This document shows, piece by piece, positions 37,334-51,600 of a DNA stretch of 64,000 nt. Origin of the DNA: Baylisascaris procyonis (lineage: Eukaryota; Nematoda; Chromadorea; Rhabditida; Ascarididae); contig JAZARR010000088.1 in NCBI GenBank assembly GCA_037389465.1, positions 5,518,001-5,582,000 of the forward strand, in the 5' to 3' direction. Below the pieces are notes generated by a model. That model saw only the letters and a program-made list of their open reading frames with translations. It was not told where the DNA came from and searched no databases. Made by a program: the position numbers and the translations under genes. The stretch's first letter is position 1; the number at the start of each line of letters is the position of its first letter.

Positions 37334-40300
37334 TCTATGCGTGAGAGGTGAATTGTTTGTATGCTCTCTCTGTTCTTTCCTCTTGTATGCTAGCTCGCAC
37401 TAGGATGTTGAGGAGAGGGGCAAAGGGGGTGAATTTTTCCGATTTCAGGAAAAAATTCTCCCTCAGACGGGGTTTGGAGAAACTTGCAACTCTATCGAAT
37501 GGCTTTTGTTAGGGGTGTGGAGGCATCAGAAGAAAAGCGAGATTCAACGTGCTGAACTGATCATTATGTTCGTCAATATCACGATACGGAAGTTCTGTTG
37601 TGTGGGGAAACTCCTGACTTTTTCTTTTGTACACAACATTTTTCTTTTTGAAATTGCGAGCATACCTGTACTGGATGTTTCTTTCTATTCTTGTTTAATG
37701 TTTGTGTGTATGTAGATGAAGGGGGCTTGATGGAGGAGATTGTTGCGAATTCCAACTCATTTTTGGAAGTTACTGTCCTGACGGCGTTATGCCGTTTTTG
37801 TTGCAATTTTAATGACTATTCAGTGTTCATGCATGCGTCACGCATTCAGCTTTCACTTTCAATTCGATCTCATTTCGTTGTTTAAGCGAGGGGAGGAGGC
37901 AGTTGAAATTGCTCGAAAATTTGGTCTTCGCACAACGGTAATTGCTGTGTTAGTTTATGGTATTATATGTAAGCAGTGAGTATAGTATAGTTTGTTTATT
38001 GGGCCAGCAAACGGTATGCGGATGGTTGTTTCATGAAGGCTGGCAATTCAATGACGATAAGCATTTTGGTTTTTGTTTATTGTGGTGGAAATTTCGAATG
38101 TATTCATATATTTTACTATATGCAAATCGATTCTTTAGTGTCTGTCGTATTTCTGAATTGTAGTATATGTTTAATATGCGTTCATATATAGAGTTGAGGG
38201 TTATGCTACATTTTTAGGAAGAATTTTTTATCGCATTCGTCTGTCACAATTAAGGGTCTGTTCGAATGAGTTGCTTATTGCATATATTCTTTAAAGTGTC
38301 TAATTTCATTGCCACTATTAGCAATTTATAACGATGTAGAGGCGGTGGAATGTGTCTAGCCAGAATTACTTGCTTGACCTTCGCTGTTCTATGTATATTG
38401 CTTTCTTCGGCTTCTTGGTCTTTTCCACTCTCCTATACTGTGGTTGCGTCAAATTTCTCGTTCGGCGATGGACACGACCATTAAATAAGGCCTAAGAGCG
38501 ATTGGTGTGACCGATTGAAGCGAAGTGACTTGCCACACACGAAGCGTTTGCTTATGTCAAGCGTATCGAACGTCTCATTCGTTGTGTGGCTTCCTCAAAT
38601 TTTGTGCTCATCAGCGATGTATTCATACGGATTTTATGAGGGTGCGTTTTGCAGGAACGATACGATGTGAATGATCTTCGACGGTGCCCTACTGAGGCAG
38701 AGGGCCACACTTGTATGAAACTTGGATTGTGTTTTTATTGGAGAGAGCATCGCCCTTCCATTAGATAATGTGTTCTTTTTTTTTCGCGAGAAAAATGTGA
38801 AGAAATTAAAATAAAAATAATGTTCACCTTTGTTGACGCTTCTTGTCGGTGTTTCCATTTCTCGTAAATATTTATCAACCGGTTTCCATTTCGCAACGAT
38901 TCAAATTTTATTTCTTTTCTTTTTCGTAAATCAGAAATACTTTCTATAGGTGAATCCTTAAGATAAGTGAAAAGAAGCGATACTGATAGCCGAATAAGTG
39001 CGTGAATACGTTTTATTTTTTTTATTTCGATCATAACTTTTTTTTGGACGAAGACGGCTTGCCTCTTCATTAAAAATATCTAGTCGGAAGCGTTTTCTAC
39101 GGGTTTTTTTTTCATTAGTTTGCGTTGTGCTGGGGATTTCGATTGGTCGTCATCAGTTTTGGCCGGGCATTTTCTAGCAACTCAGAAGCGCATCGCATTT
39201 CTCGTTAATTAGTGTACCTCAGAATGGAGGTTGCTGTTACCTCCCCTCTCCCCATCTCTCGCTTTTTAAAATGTCTCGCTTCCCTTTTGACAAGTCAAGT
39301 CTTTTGTATATTTTCGAAGAATCTTCCCTTATTATTGGATGCTATGTTTGAACGATCGTGGGGAATCACGACTGCTATGAATAAATGTGGATTAAAAGGT
39401 CAATCTTATAACTGAAGTTGGTTGAGCGGGGCAAAGCGTCGTTAAGCCTGAGGGTTAATTCACAAGATCATTGCGTTTGACTATAGAGGTATGACCGTCT
39501 GCTGTTAGTTTCTTTGTTTTTGTGCGCTTGCTTAGTTTTCGATGTTTTGCTCTTTACAAGCCATCCCGTATGTGGCTATAAAAAGGAGAAGGTTGAGGTT
39601 GATTTTGCATCCCAGTTATATCATATTTTGAGCCATCTATAACGATTGAATTTTAATAGATTTGCATCTTACTAGATTTAGATAAGTTACATTAAAGAAA
39701 CGTTTAGGTAAATAAAGTTAGCGATTGGCGTATCCATCGTTGAATGCAAACTTCCAGAAGAGGTTAACATAAATTGAGAAAATATAGTTGATGTGTCGGA
39801 TTTTTTGCTTTACAGTTTAATTGGAAACCGAGCGAAATGTATAATATTCATACTTACTATGAGATCGTATAGCGATGCAATCGGTACATCTCAAATAATG
39901 TATTGTTATGTTCGCTGCATGAATAATAACACGATGATGTGTTATGCGGCTATAGCAGCATCCGTGTTATCGTACAGTTGCTGTCCAAATTAGAACTGTC
40001 GCCCAGCTGTTTCCATTTAATGAATTGTGGTATATTCTTCATGTTGGTATTCAAACAACAGTTACCGATGATAAAATTGTCGCAACATCAAACATTCGAT
40101 TCCATCGTATTTTACTTTACTTAACTTTATCTTACTCAACTTCGTTTTACTTAACTTCTCGCCTTCGATCGCTTGCAACAGTTTAAGCCTTTCCTATATA
40201 ATAGCATTATTTTCACACCATTCTCGCTCCGCCTTTGATACTCAAAAATTTAGGCGTTCCAAATTTTGTATCAATGCTTAGTGCACTCGCGGTGTGGACA

Positions 40301-42266
40301 CACAATATCGACGGAGGCCACAAGAAGCGGAAAGAATAAATTGATATTCAACGAATAAAAATTTTTTTTTATTCGTTGAAGTCTTAATTTTATATGCATT
40401 GCAAAAAATTCATATGCTGGCTTTGTTCAATGTAATCACACGAGCTTGTACAACTGTTTCTTGCACATGTTCAGCTTCTTTTCATGAATTTCAAGTCTAG
40501 ATGCATGCTTTTTTCTTTTTTTTTTTTTTGATGGCTTCAGCTTATATTTTTCGTGTGATTGTCATAAAACATGAAGGGCGGTTGTGTTGTTTCGTTATTT
40601 TACTCCAAGACAGCCTGGATGACAAGGATAGTAGGCCTCTTTCCTTCCTTTTGCCACCAAAAAATTATTGAGTTTGTTGGTCCGTTTGCCTCTTTCGGCT
40701 TGATCCGTTTGCCTCTTTCGGCTGGAAAAACTAGAATTATTGAATTTGTCGGCATTACCGTTCATACATAACAGAAGCTTTCGCACTAACCTTTATCATG
40801 GTCTACCTTGTTGGGAGAAAGTCGTGGATAGTGAATTATGGAAAATTTGCATATTGAAACCCTGTGCATAATCACTGCATATTATCGCATTCAAAGAACG
40901 ATATAGTTAGACCGAAAAGTTGTGCAATTTCACCTGTAGTAAGGAAGAACTCTTTTATTTAATTGAAAAAGTCTTTTTGAGGGATGACTACTGTTTCGCG
41001 GTCTCATTAAGAGTATTGACTGTTGGATATGTGGAACGCGAGAGATGATGGAAGCGGGAGAAGGACAGCGTGAGATTATTTAGGTCAGATTCATGTATAG
41101 TACACGTTGATGGTTTATAAAATAAATTTTGGTTGTTCGCACTACTTAGCTTTTATTCAGCTTACTCAATCATTTCACACCCTTTATAAAAAATTTTAAA
41201 AAAACGAGTCGAATGTCGCTCAATTGAATATAAAATTTCATTTCAAACTCTGTCCACATTAAAAAAAAATTATGTTTAATAAGGTTAAAAAACTCTCGAA
41301 GAATGTTGTGAAAATATCAGCGATATTGTTTTCTGAAAGAAATATTTATCGATAATGTAGCATTGAAGATGAGCCGGGCCTGCTAGAGCCAACATGTGAA
41401 ATAGCCACTAGTCGGATGCAATCAACGTAACAGTGGGCAACAGTTGGAGAAATGCGCTCAGAAAGATGCTGGAAAAAAAAACTTGTTGCGCCTTTCCGCA
41501 CGCGTATACAACGATGAGTTCATCTCTCTATGCCTATCGAGGTGTAGTACTATTCTCTATCCTTTTAGCCTGAAGCTATATCCATTTGAAAGTGGAATAG
41601 TGCGATTTTATCGGAGTTAAACATAGAGTAAATAAAAAAGCAAACACAAATTAGCTGTCATTAAGAAAGTGAAGTGCTTTTTTCTTTGTTTTTTAAATTA
41701 TTTTGCGAGTGCATTTTTCACTGATGGATGTAAAATTTTTTCGAACGAAATTTAACATCAATTATGCAACGATCATTTCTACGAATATCTTATTTAATTC
41801 TTGGAGGACCACACTTCTTCTTCCTATATTTGGTTTTGCCCGATAATATCAACCTTCTCGAATCCTCATCCCCTCCACCTATCACTTGTTCTACGCTTGT
41901 GTATGAAAAAGAGAGGGAAAAAATTTTTATTTTTTTGAGTTGAAAATTTTAGTTCAAAAGTTTTTATTTCCGACTATATTCCATCTTGTTCCTTGCATTT
42001 ATAGTGGCAGTTGTCAAATGCCTGCGTGGAGTTGTCTATGTTATATGCATGCTCAACTTTATCATATTCCCTTTATTGAAAATTTTTAGTCGTAACTGTA
42101 TTAAGTATGCAAATTTAAATCGATTTTTTTGTTATGAATCGGCGCTTTATTATATGTCGTTGAACGATGCTGTTTAGTGATGGTTAATGATCACCCACAA
42201 TTTTGATCAATGAACATCGATCAAAATTTTTCTGATAATCAGCACACTCTGATTATTCGTCTGTTT
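37334..42266. other. spacer between MAP7-like and ABHD11 genes
   Basis: No supported exon. It probably holds the MAP7-like 3' UTR; AATAAA occurs at 38810-38815 and 39380-39385. Small repeats include a near-perfect duplication of TCCGTTTGCCTCTTTCGGCT (about 40680-40723) and a TTTACTTAACTT-like run around 40112-40160. Confidence 0.5.
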
Positions 42267-42267
42267 A

Positions 42268-42268
42268 G
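42268..42268 (+). other. candidate spliced-leader acceptor of ABHD11
   Basis: TCGTCTGTTTAG ends just one base before the ATG at 42270. An acceptor this close to the start codon with no upstream coding exon is typical of spliced-leader addition. Confidence 0.55.
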
Positions 42269-42269
42269 G

Positions 42270-44002
42270 ATGAGATGTGCCACACTGGCGTTGCGGTGTG
42301 CGAAACACCATCTTGGCTTGCCGCTTACGCGGTTCGCGTCTAGTTCCTCATCGGTTGTCACGAAGCTTGCCTATGACAAATATGTGGACGAATACGACTA
42401 TGGACCTGAGTTGACTGTTCCGTTGGTCATGGTGCATGGCCTATTCGGCCACAAGGAAAATTGGCGATCCTTGGCGAAAGCTTTGCAACAACGGCTGGGC
42501 AACACTGTTTTTACGCTTGATATGAGGAATCATGGTGAGTTTATTATTTTCAGTGCATCGTTACGGGATTTCTTCTCCACTTTATGAATGCATGGATTTC
42601 TTAATTACCATTAATCAACTCTGAAACGTTATAAAAAAGTCTGACGAATGCATTGAGCTTCAGCAAAGGAAATGATATCTGTTGGATGGTTATTCTACCA
42701 TTTTCGTCTTTATATTCTAGCATTTTTATGTTTTCAGATCACTACCACTTTCCCAAAATCGTACTAACTAGAGGCAGTTAGGTCGGGGAGGGAATTGGTT
42801 GAAAGGTAATAGCGGCTGCCTTTGACTTTTCACATCTTGTGGCATCAGAGATCAAATTTATTTTCGTTCAGTAAGTCGCCTAGGTTTGATGCTATGAAGT
42901 TGAAGTTTATTTTAAAACATTCTAAAATATAAGGAATTAGAAAATCAGTGTTTGTCATAGAGGTGTCCATATAGTTCATTAATCGCCTTTTCTTTCTAAT
43001 GAGTTCATCCTGATGTGACATATTGGAAATGAGCCATAATATTTGGGCATCATTCTGTTCATCCTTTCCGCTATTCCCACCGTTACTGTACATTCTTCCA
43101 TGGTGATTGTATACAGATGCTTGACCATCACAGAGTTCCTGCTCACTCCCATGGTATTCTTCCGTGGCACTTCAGTTTCTGTTGTATTTTTGCTGCGGTA
43201 CTTGCACGCAGCCTCACTGCATGTAAAACATATCTTTGCATTAATTTTATGTTTCTCTGAATTTCTATGGAAGTTTGCAGCAACTGCAGAGACTATCCTT
43301 CCTCTCAGTATCTAAAGTTTATCTTCGCATAGTTTACTGGTTTCAGGTGATTCGCCGTGGACAGAATCGATGAGCTACGAGGAGATGGCGAATGATGTGA
43401 AGCATTTTCTAGACGAGGTGGTGCCTGCAGAGACGGACGGCCGTCATACACGTGTCCATTTATTGGGACACTCGATGGGGGGCAAGACAGCGATGCAGGT
43501 AGCGCTTGCGAAGGGCGCCGAGCAGCGCCTCGAATCGTTAATCGTTGAGGACATTGCCCCGAAGCCCTACGATACCGCTTCGCATCATAATTTCCCCAAG
43601 TTTATTGAAGCGATGAAGAAGGCCAATCTAACAGAGAGTCGTGGTGAGATCAGTCTGTATTTATCACAAGTGGTTCACGATGTTCCTACACGGCAGTTCT
43701 TGCTCACTAATCTCGAACGAATCGATAGCGGCTATAAATGGAAGTTTAACTTGGACGCTTTGTTAGCAAATATGGAGCATATTTGTGGTTTCAACATGCC
43801 GCAAAGTGCAACCTTCCAGCGAAAATGTTTATTCGTCTCAGGCTCCTTATCCACATACGTAGTGCCTGAAGAGTATCCCACCATTTTAGAGAGATTCCCT
43901 AAGGCTGAGTTTTCTGTGATTGAAGGCGCAAGTCATTGGATACATGCCGACAAGCCGTATCCATTCATGGAAAAAGTGGTCGAATTTATTGAATCAGTCT
44001 GA
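42270..44002 (+). CDS. ABHD11: ABHD11-like mitochondrial alpha/beta hydrolase
   Basis: Two exons, 42270-42534 and 43347-44002, joined in phase 1 (GGTGAG-type donor, TTTCAG acceptor), give 306 residues, the usual length of ABHD11. The ATG at 42270 is preferred because it follows a splice acceptor by one base and starts a presequence-like stretch (MRCATLALRC, Arg/Ser-rich, almost no acidic residues to about residue 30). MVHGLFGHKENW is the oxyanion-loop region, GHSMGG carries the nucleophile Ser131, and GASHWIHADKP near the end carries the catalytic His285. The acid is probably an Asp after the central beta strands; VEDIAP is conserved in the family. Known role: ABHD11 is a mitochondrial serine hydrolase linked to protection of the oxoglutarate dehydrogenase complex. 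The triad appears intact. Confidence 0.92.
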
Positions 44003-45574
44003 ACGATCTCGTGTTTCTTAGGTAGGTGTATTCTATGCACTACAATTTTACTTCCGGAAATAGCGCAATGATTTGATAGGAAGATGTTCTTTAAAATGTA
44101 ATTTATTAGGCGTTGCATCCTATCATGCAGAGACGCAACAGTTTTGCTAGCGGCATTTCGGCGATATGGCTCACTCTAGTAGTCGATGTGAAAGCGCATG
44201 CCATATTGAGTAAATCTAATTCAATTTTAAAGCACTCTTAACAAGCGACTTTTTCAAAAATCACTTAGTTCTGTTGTTACTATTCTTATATTTAAACGAT
44301 TTATTAGTATATCAATTTGCGATTAGTCTTTGTCGCTAAAAAAAATTTTTTTCTAAAAACAATCGCCTCATCAATATGATTCATTATTTCTTCTACAATT
44401 CTTCCGTCGCTTATATTTGCTTATTAAATACTGTCTGATTTATAATACAATGAGAGAACTGCAATTTTGCTCGCATTATTTTCTAGTCTTCTTTCCTTTT
44501 CTAATAATTTTCCAGTTCCATTTCTTGCGTCTAAAATTGCTTAAAAGCGTTTAACTTTAGATCATTGCTTTTCTTTTTTGCTGCATTATGCGTTGTTCTC
44601 TACGAGCTTCAAGTTCGTTGGTTTTCGTTGGTGTAATTAGGTTGACTCGATTGTATAAATGCTCGAACAATGATGAGAGATATTGTGATTACTATTCGTT
44701 GCTTTTCTTTGCATTTATTCTTTTGTTATGGGCAACGGATTTATATATCCGTGGTTGGTGATTGCTTATATTGTCGCCCGATTTCTTGTTTAGCTCGATT
44801 TGTCGATATGTTTGTTGGGTGGTTCACTTGAGATTATTCAAGGAACTTATAGGTTCTTCCCTCTATTTAGTGGTTTTTGATGTTTTATTCATAGTCTTTT
44901 AAATCTTTAAAGCGATAATTTATGTTTTCGTTGTAGAAGAACTTTAAATACTTTGAGTTGAGAATTTAGCAGAAATTTTAAATATTGAAATTTTCTCTGA
45001 TTGATAGTATCGGTGATCTTTTTTTTCTCAAGAGGAGAGCAGCTATAAATGGGAATTTCATTTAGAGTTTCAAATGTGTCAATTTCAGATCTAATCAACC
45101 ATTAAAAATGACCATTTATGGCGTTTTATTAAATAAAAGCTCCAATGCGAACTTGCTTATGATTGCAAATGTACATTATATGCAGCAAACAATATGTGCA
45201 CGTCGAAATTGGACTATTTATTGCTTTTGCAAAGATCTATTAGTAAATATTTATTTATTTTGTAATCAGCTGTATTTCAACTCGACTAGCTATACAGTTG
45301 TTGTTTTTGTAGTTTATCGGGGTTTTAAAGGAAAGCACATTGGTGACTGCACCTTATTTTTAAAAGACTGTTGAGGGAATTGGTTTTTAAACCGAGTAGA
45401 AATTTTTGGCAGAAATATTGGGTATTTCAAACTTTTTGTGGATTCACCAAAATTGAATCCGACCTATCAAACTTCCTAGCTTTGGCTACAAAAGTCGAAC
45501 ACTTAAACCTTTTAAGCTTCAAACAGCTTATCGCTACCAGTGAATGCAAAGAGAAGAATCAATGAAACGCAAGC
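44003..45574. other. convergent spacer between ABHD11 and KCTD genes
   Basis: AT-rich, with no supported exon. It holds the 3' UTRs of two converging genes. Minus-strand AATAAA candidates for the KCTD gene lie near 45217-45222 and 45249-45258. No canonical signal was seen close behind the ABHD11 stop; ATTAAA occurs near 44424. Confidence 0.5.
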
Positions 45575-48500
45575 CTATGTAGTGAAAGAGGGACTGCGAA
45601 TGAAAATGAATTGAGTATAATGTATATAGCATTGTTCCTCAGTGCAAATCGTTTCAGCGACACCGGATGGCGAATGCGAATTGGCCGATGTGAATTTAAA
45701 ACCATTCGCCGTAAGTGCATCTAACGCCCGTTCGAGGGACGTATGCTTGAGAAAGAAACGACTCGTATAGCGACCGTCAGTATCAATAGCTACATCTCGC
45801 GTCTCATTTAGGCTTTCACCAAATACCTGCAAGTACTAACTCTAAGTAGTACTACTATCAGTAATTGAAGTTAGTTCATTGTTTTCTGGTGCGGCAGCTA
45901 AATAGTGGATGTTTCTAAAATGACTGTTTTTTTAAGAAAGAATTGAGTCGACCGACCACTGAAGTGCAATACGGAAGCGAAATTTCACATTTATTTACCC
46001 TGAATTTTGATAAGTAACTTTTAAATTTAAACGTGTTTACCATTTCTTTCATAAAGAAGTAATTAAAAAGTGACAATGAAAAGGAATCCAGTCAAAAGGA
46101 TGGGAAGCCTAAATGAGTATTTTTAATTTAGCGAATCCTTCAAATTCACCTGAACGTCCGTCTATTCAGCTAACACTCGTAATAGTTTATCTTTCGTGCT
46201 TTGAACACTTTATTCAGGTATAGCAAGTAGCAAAGAAATATTATGGTTGGCAGAGGATTTTATGAAAACGCGAAACTTTTTTTTAAAAAAAGCAGAAAAC
46301 TTTTTTAAAAAATTGCCCCGTACTTGTGTGAACAGTTCCTCGAGCGGAAATGAGCTAATGACATGAAATGTGAATAGCTATTGCCTATTGCTAGTATCAG
46401 ATTTTTTCGTGCATTTGATGAAATTTTAAGCAAACTCAGTGATAATAAATGATTTTTTTTTTTTGAAAACTTACTTGACGACAAACGGTTACTTTTCCGG
46501 AGACGAGAATTCGTGATATTTTGCGGAAATTTACGTCAGTCGCAAATGCTTGAATACCAACCGGAAGTGCACCATGATATGCAAGCGTAATCATATTAGG
46601 CTGCGGAGCGTGCTGTTGAATCCATTGCTCGATTTGTTTCAAGCCGAGATAATGTGCCTAAACAATTCTCACAATTATTTAGATATAGCAGTCTCGATCG
46701 AAATTATAACAGCAATTTGTGGTTGCATTTGCAGTTATCGCCTTAAACAGCCTCGATCAACCAACATCTGAGTATTCTTGATCTACCACAGGAAACATTT
46801 GCCGTGCGCTGGACGCAGAACTGCAATCGGCAAGCGTTATGCCCAGTGAATAAATATGCTACAGAAGAGGGATTTTTTATTAGATGATAAACTATGAGCA
46901 AAATTTTCTACTGGTGATTGCGAAAGAGGTTTTCCATAATAACTAATAATTTCTAGCTATAACATTCAGCGTGAATATGTAGTGTGGCGAAATGGCTTCA
47001 AAATTACTAGCAAATAATATAGTCGATACAATGCACGCAGGAGAAATTTTCATGCACAAATAATACGACTACTAAAAGATTATTCAAATTTGTATTGTCA
47101 GTGCAACCAACCTGCACCTAATGTGGTTCAAGTTCGAAAATGGGCGAAAGGAATGCTCAGATGATACGTCCTTCAAAACACCAGTAATTTTTACAAAAAG
47201 TTAAACGTCAAAAATATCGGCCAGTTACCCTTGCACATTCCTAATTAAAATACTGCTCTTATGCTCATAATGATCAACCAAGAGCAAAAATGTTTCTGTA
47301 ACATTCAAGAATCCTTTAGCTACTATAATTCCTTCAGACATATGCCGAGGGGACTATGACGATAACATTTAGATGTTGATAATGCTTAATAAATTTTGGG
47401 TTGTATGGTTTATGGATTTAAATCATTCGACAGGCAGAAATATTAGCACATCACATATACATAAAGCTTTATATGTGCTCTTTCGTACATAAAAATATAA
47501 GTTTTACTTCTAAATCATAACATGTTTTGAATACTTTTGAAAAGCGATTTATAATTTCATTCTGAAAGCAAATAGTTATAGGAAAATTTATGGTGATCCG
47601 TATTGGTTAGCGATCGCATCTACACTGAAGTAATGGGAAAATCGATTTTCTTAGAAGAGAAGAGGCTGAAACTAATACCACTGAAATTGCAGCTCTTTGG
47701 AGATGCGCACATTTTTCGATGACGTATGGCACGTCAGCTAAGTACTCGCCTAAGAGGTGCGAAGTACAGCAAATCACATCGAGAAGTCCCACTTCGTCAC
47801 TCTTCGTCCATCCTTTTCCTCTACCTAATTACATCACGCTTGCTCTTTTATGGATTCAGAACCATTTGTTGTGTAAACGAATCTTCGCAGAATACATGAT
47901 ATTCCATGATTTTAGGATTTATTCGTTCAGCCAAGCCTATACACGAAGGCGAATTCAACCAATCAACTCACTATTGAATGACGAGAATTGATGCACTCAA
48001 CAATCCTCTGGAAGGGATTTTACTGCGACTTTTCGATTTCTTGTGAAAATCGAGGGGAATTTATTTGACGGAGTCGAGAAACAGTCCTTCTGCGTATGCT
48101 TGTCTTAAAAAGAAAATTTACAAGGCAGGGAATTTAACTGGAAAATTTTTTTCCGGTTCAGAAAGATTTCCTTAAATATCATCTAAATTGTTCCTTTTTT
48201 TGCGCCAGCTCAAAAGTGGTCAACGGCTGACGGGTTAGGAAAGTAGAGAAAATATGGAATGAGTCGTACTGTCTGCGACATCTTCTGGTTTGCCAAAACA
48301 GCTGAAAGTAAATGCGGTTCACAGTTGAGCTTTTAAACAGTGCCTCTTTTTGTTTTCCGTTGAGAAAGCAATATGTATGCACACCTCAGCAAGTAATGCA
48401 GGCCATTTATCAAAATTGTCCGGCACCACGGGCTCCATTTTTGGGTGACGAAGCGCATTGACGAGTATTCGAACAAGCTCTGCATCGCCGTCGAGAAATA

Positions 48501-48669
48501 TGGTTCCATTTGAGACCAAAAAGGGGGTATCTGTCTCGTCCTCCGATAATGTACTTTTTTCTATCGACATCCACAAACGTGATTCAGCTGACCGCATTAG
48601 CACGTGGCGCATCGTGCAAACATGTTGCCCCTTAACGTCTATGTTGATGAGGGTCTGTTCACCTGTCAT
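45575..48669 (-). CDS. KCTD-type BTB/T1 protein (KCTD8/12/16 or KCTD1/15 like)
   Basis: Three phase-0 exons: 48385-48669, 46475-46657 and 45575-45826 (720 nt, 239 residues). Residues 6-105 form a BTB/POZ T1 domain: LINIDVKGQ at its start, FLVSNGTIFLDGDAELVRIL in the middle and LLAEAHYLGL across the exon 1-2 junction. The C-terminal half has KISRILVSGKV and VFGESLNETRD, then YTSRFFLKHTSLERA and the closing YTQFIFIR, the pattern of the second conserved domain of KCTD8/12/16 (also shared with KCTD1/15). Known role: T1 domains oligomerise; KCTD8/12/16 are auxiliary subunits of GABA-B receptors, and other KCTDs are cullin-3 adaptors or transcriptional cofactors. The T1 part is more diverged than in vertebrates. 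The start is the first Met ahead of the T1 fold. Confidence 0.88.
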
Positions 48670-51600
48670 GTCTTTTCTATTGCCACTTTAAAATCTTTCA
48701 CTTGGAATCACAATATTCGGCCGGATTTTTAAGTCAGTAGAAGGATCAGCTCAGTGTTCGGTCGAAGAATGTATTATCCAAGATATGGGGGCGATTTGTC
48801 AAGCTTTGTGTTTTGGCTGTCGATAAGCGGAAACGAAATAAACAAATACCAATGCAATTTCCGCAGTTCAGCCACTTCGGACGAAAGTGTCTTCACTCGC
48901 TGAGGTGACAGAATTGGCCTAGCACCATAGCAGGTTTCTTTTTCGAAGCACACTTGCCTTAGAATAGATCAACAAGTTGTCACGCTTGCAATAAATCGTA
49001 TCAGCTAGACTCTAACAAATAGCGTTGCCAGTCGCCGTCACACTACCCCATCACATTAAACCGTCGTTCGAAACAGCGCTGTGCTAGATGTGCGAATAGC
49101 CGAACCTTTTTTTCTTATGCACTTCATGGCATCGCCTTCTGCAACGCTGCAGCTATGCTCATGCATTGCTTTTTTCCCATCTTCTTAAGCCATCTTCTGC
49201 TGAAATGTCCCTCTGGAAAACGATGTCGCTTAAATAAGCAGCACGCTGAACGGTTCAGTATTTACTTCTACCAATCAAGTATTCAGCAACTATATTTCGC
49301 ATTTGCAGTTTCTCATTCCTCTCTTAGGTTCTAGAGTGATTCCACTGCTTTGTTTTCGACTGTTAATCTCATCGCAAAGTATGCATAACAGCTAAGTACA
49401 ACACCAAACTTAAAAACTGAGACATCATTACTCAAGTAAAAAAGCATTCTAGTAATGCTTTAATGTACGTATATATAGCGTAACAGCTAAATCATTGCCA
49501 CCAATTGCACGCAAGTATATATAGAGGGTGATGGCTGGATTGAACCGAAAAAATTACGGCTTTTCCCAAAATCAGTGCGTTCACTTGCAATGAGCACTGC
49601 CGCAACCGCAAACAATATCATCTTTTTAACCTGAAGCTCTTGAATCCATCCCATTCTTCAACCTCATGTCTCTTTCTGTTCATCGGAAATTGCCCCGAGG
49701 GCAATTTAATTGCGCTACTGCCTGTCGAAGATTTCTTACTTTTATTGGAGAAAGTTATCAAGATTTTGAAAAAATGGCCGATAAAACCAATATATGGGTC
49801 AAACCAATGTATGGAATATCCACTATAAATCCTTGCCGGCTAAAATATTTCAAGGTCTTCACAGCGCCTTTATAAGCATGAGCAAATACCAATATCAAAT
49901 CTCTATCCCAAAGAAATGATGCTAATTGTTTCGCAGTTGACCAAGTGACACTATCCACTATCAATTCGTATATTTAGATGAACCGTTTGCAGCAGTGATG
50001 AACTATAAAAGACTTGGTGTTGTCGAAGGCTGATCTACCAGCTAGTGTGTCCATATATTCTCTTGATCTTTCTCGTGTACAGAGATTACCAGAACTTTTC
50101 GATGCCCACAAAACTTCTTCCGCGAGCTGCATCTCGACAAATATTAAAGTGGTGAACTTGTCTTAGGTCACCTTTTCGACAATAAAGGTGAGAGCTTTCT
50201 TCAGAATGTTTGTGATCATATTGACCAAAGTACGCTCTAGGCAACGGTGCTCACTATGAATAAAATGTTGATCTTGAAGAGAGTTCATTGGATTGACCAT
50301 GCAGTGTCTTCACGGCAACCTGAAACAATAAATGAAGAAATGAAATGGGTATGGAAAGATACGAACTTCTGACATAGAACTTTTGGCATTTTGATAAAAA
50401 AAACGGTCTTCCATTAACATTTCGATCACAGAGGTCGAGGATTCCATCGCGACTACAGACGAGTGTTTGACGGAATAAGCACTTCTCTGTTTTTGACTTT
50501 TTCTATCCCCTGTCGTCAGTCGAAACGTGCACGCCATTACGCATTTTCAAGAGCTATTATGAGGGCATCAACCAAGTCTGCCTCATAGACACTTCAAGAA
50601 GGCCTGCTATCGAATGGTGACGCTCAAAAAAAAAAAAAAAAAAAAAACCCACCGCGTCCTCATTTCCGTTTAATCAGTTTCTAAATCACAACGCTTTCAT
50701 CACACAAGTCACACTTCGGAGACTTTAGCAAACTGTGCATTCCCGTTGCTTTCGCCACTGCTACAAAATATGTAGATGGCATAACAAACCTCCTTGCGCC
50801 TATACTAGACTCCTGCTTTGCTGCTATTAATAGAGAGAATTTAATTTGCTTGCTTCGTTCAGTTATACAAACACAAATAAATAGAACATAAAAGCATATT
50901 TTGCAACTAATATACGAAAAAATATAGGCAGTCAAGCTGAAAAAATTTTTTAGCGCAGTAATCCGTTTGTGCCATAATAACCACAATTTATCAAAATTGA
51001 TCAAAAATGAGTTCGACGCAGACCACCCATACTCACATGCGCTGCCTCACTCCTTGCCTAGTTGAGTCATACCAATCATACTCATTCAACTGAATAAGGA
51101 GACCATCCACTAGTCAATTGCATCTTTATAGGTATGAGATCCTAACATGTTTTGGCCTCCTCTTGAACGCTTCGAAGGCGATATAGTTCGTTGTTGAACA
51201 ACGCGGGTTTGAGTGTTGAAGATATGCTGAACTCGAGAAACGTTTCAATTTTCTTTCTGCAATAGCAAATTTTGAACTTGTGATGGCAAAGAACAAAACC
51301 GCAATTTATGTGCGCTGCAAAATTGATGATTTAAATACAGCATGATTAAACAACGACTAAATAGGTGCATAACGCCGTTAGTTGTCTACTTCCAAGTTCA
51401 AACCTGCTTGATAAGAAATGATGATTAATGACATAGGCAACAACCTTTCCAATAAGTCGATTAGGCTGGAAAAGAACCTTTTTTTAAATAACCGACGAAT
51501 CGAACGATCGGTTGCTGCAGCATCAAAACGTTAGGTGCTTAAAGGTGAGGTGCTTATCAGCTCTGTTTACATACAGACGTATGTGTCGCTTTAGGGATTG

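Noticed and set aside
47607..47792. Open minus-strand frame as a middle KCTD exon
   Set aside because: Exon 1 and the exon at 46475-46657 already complete the T1 domain in phase (LLAE to AHYLGL).
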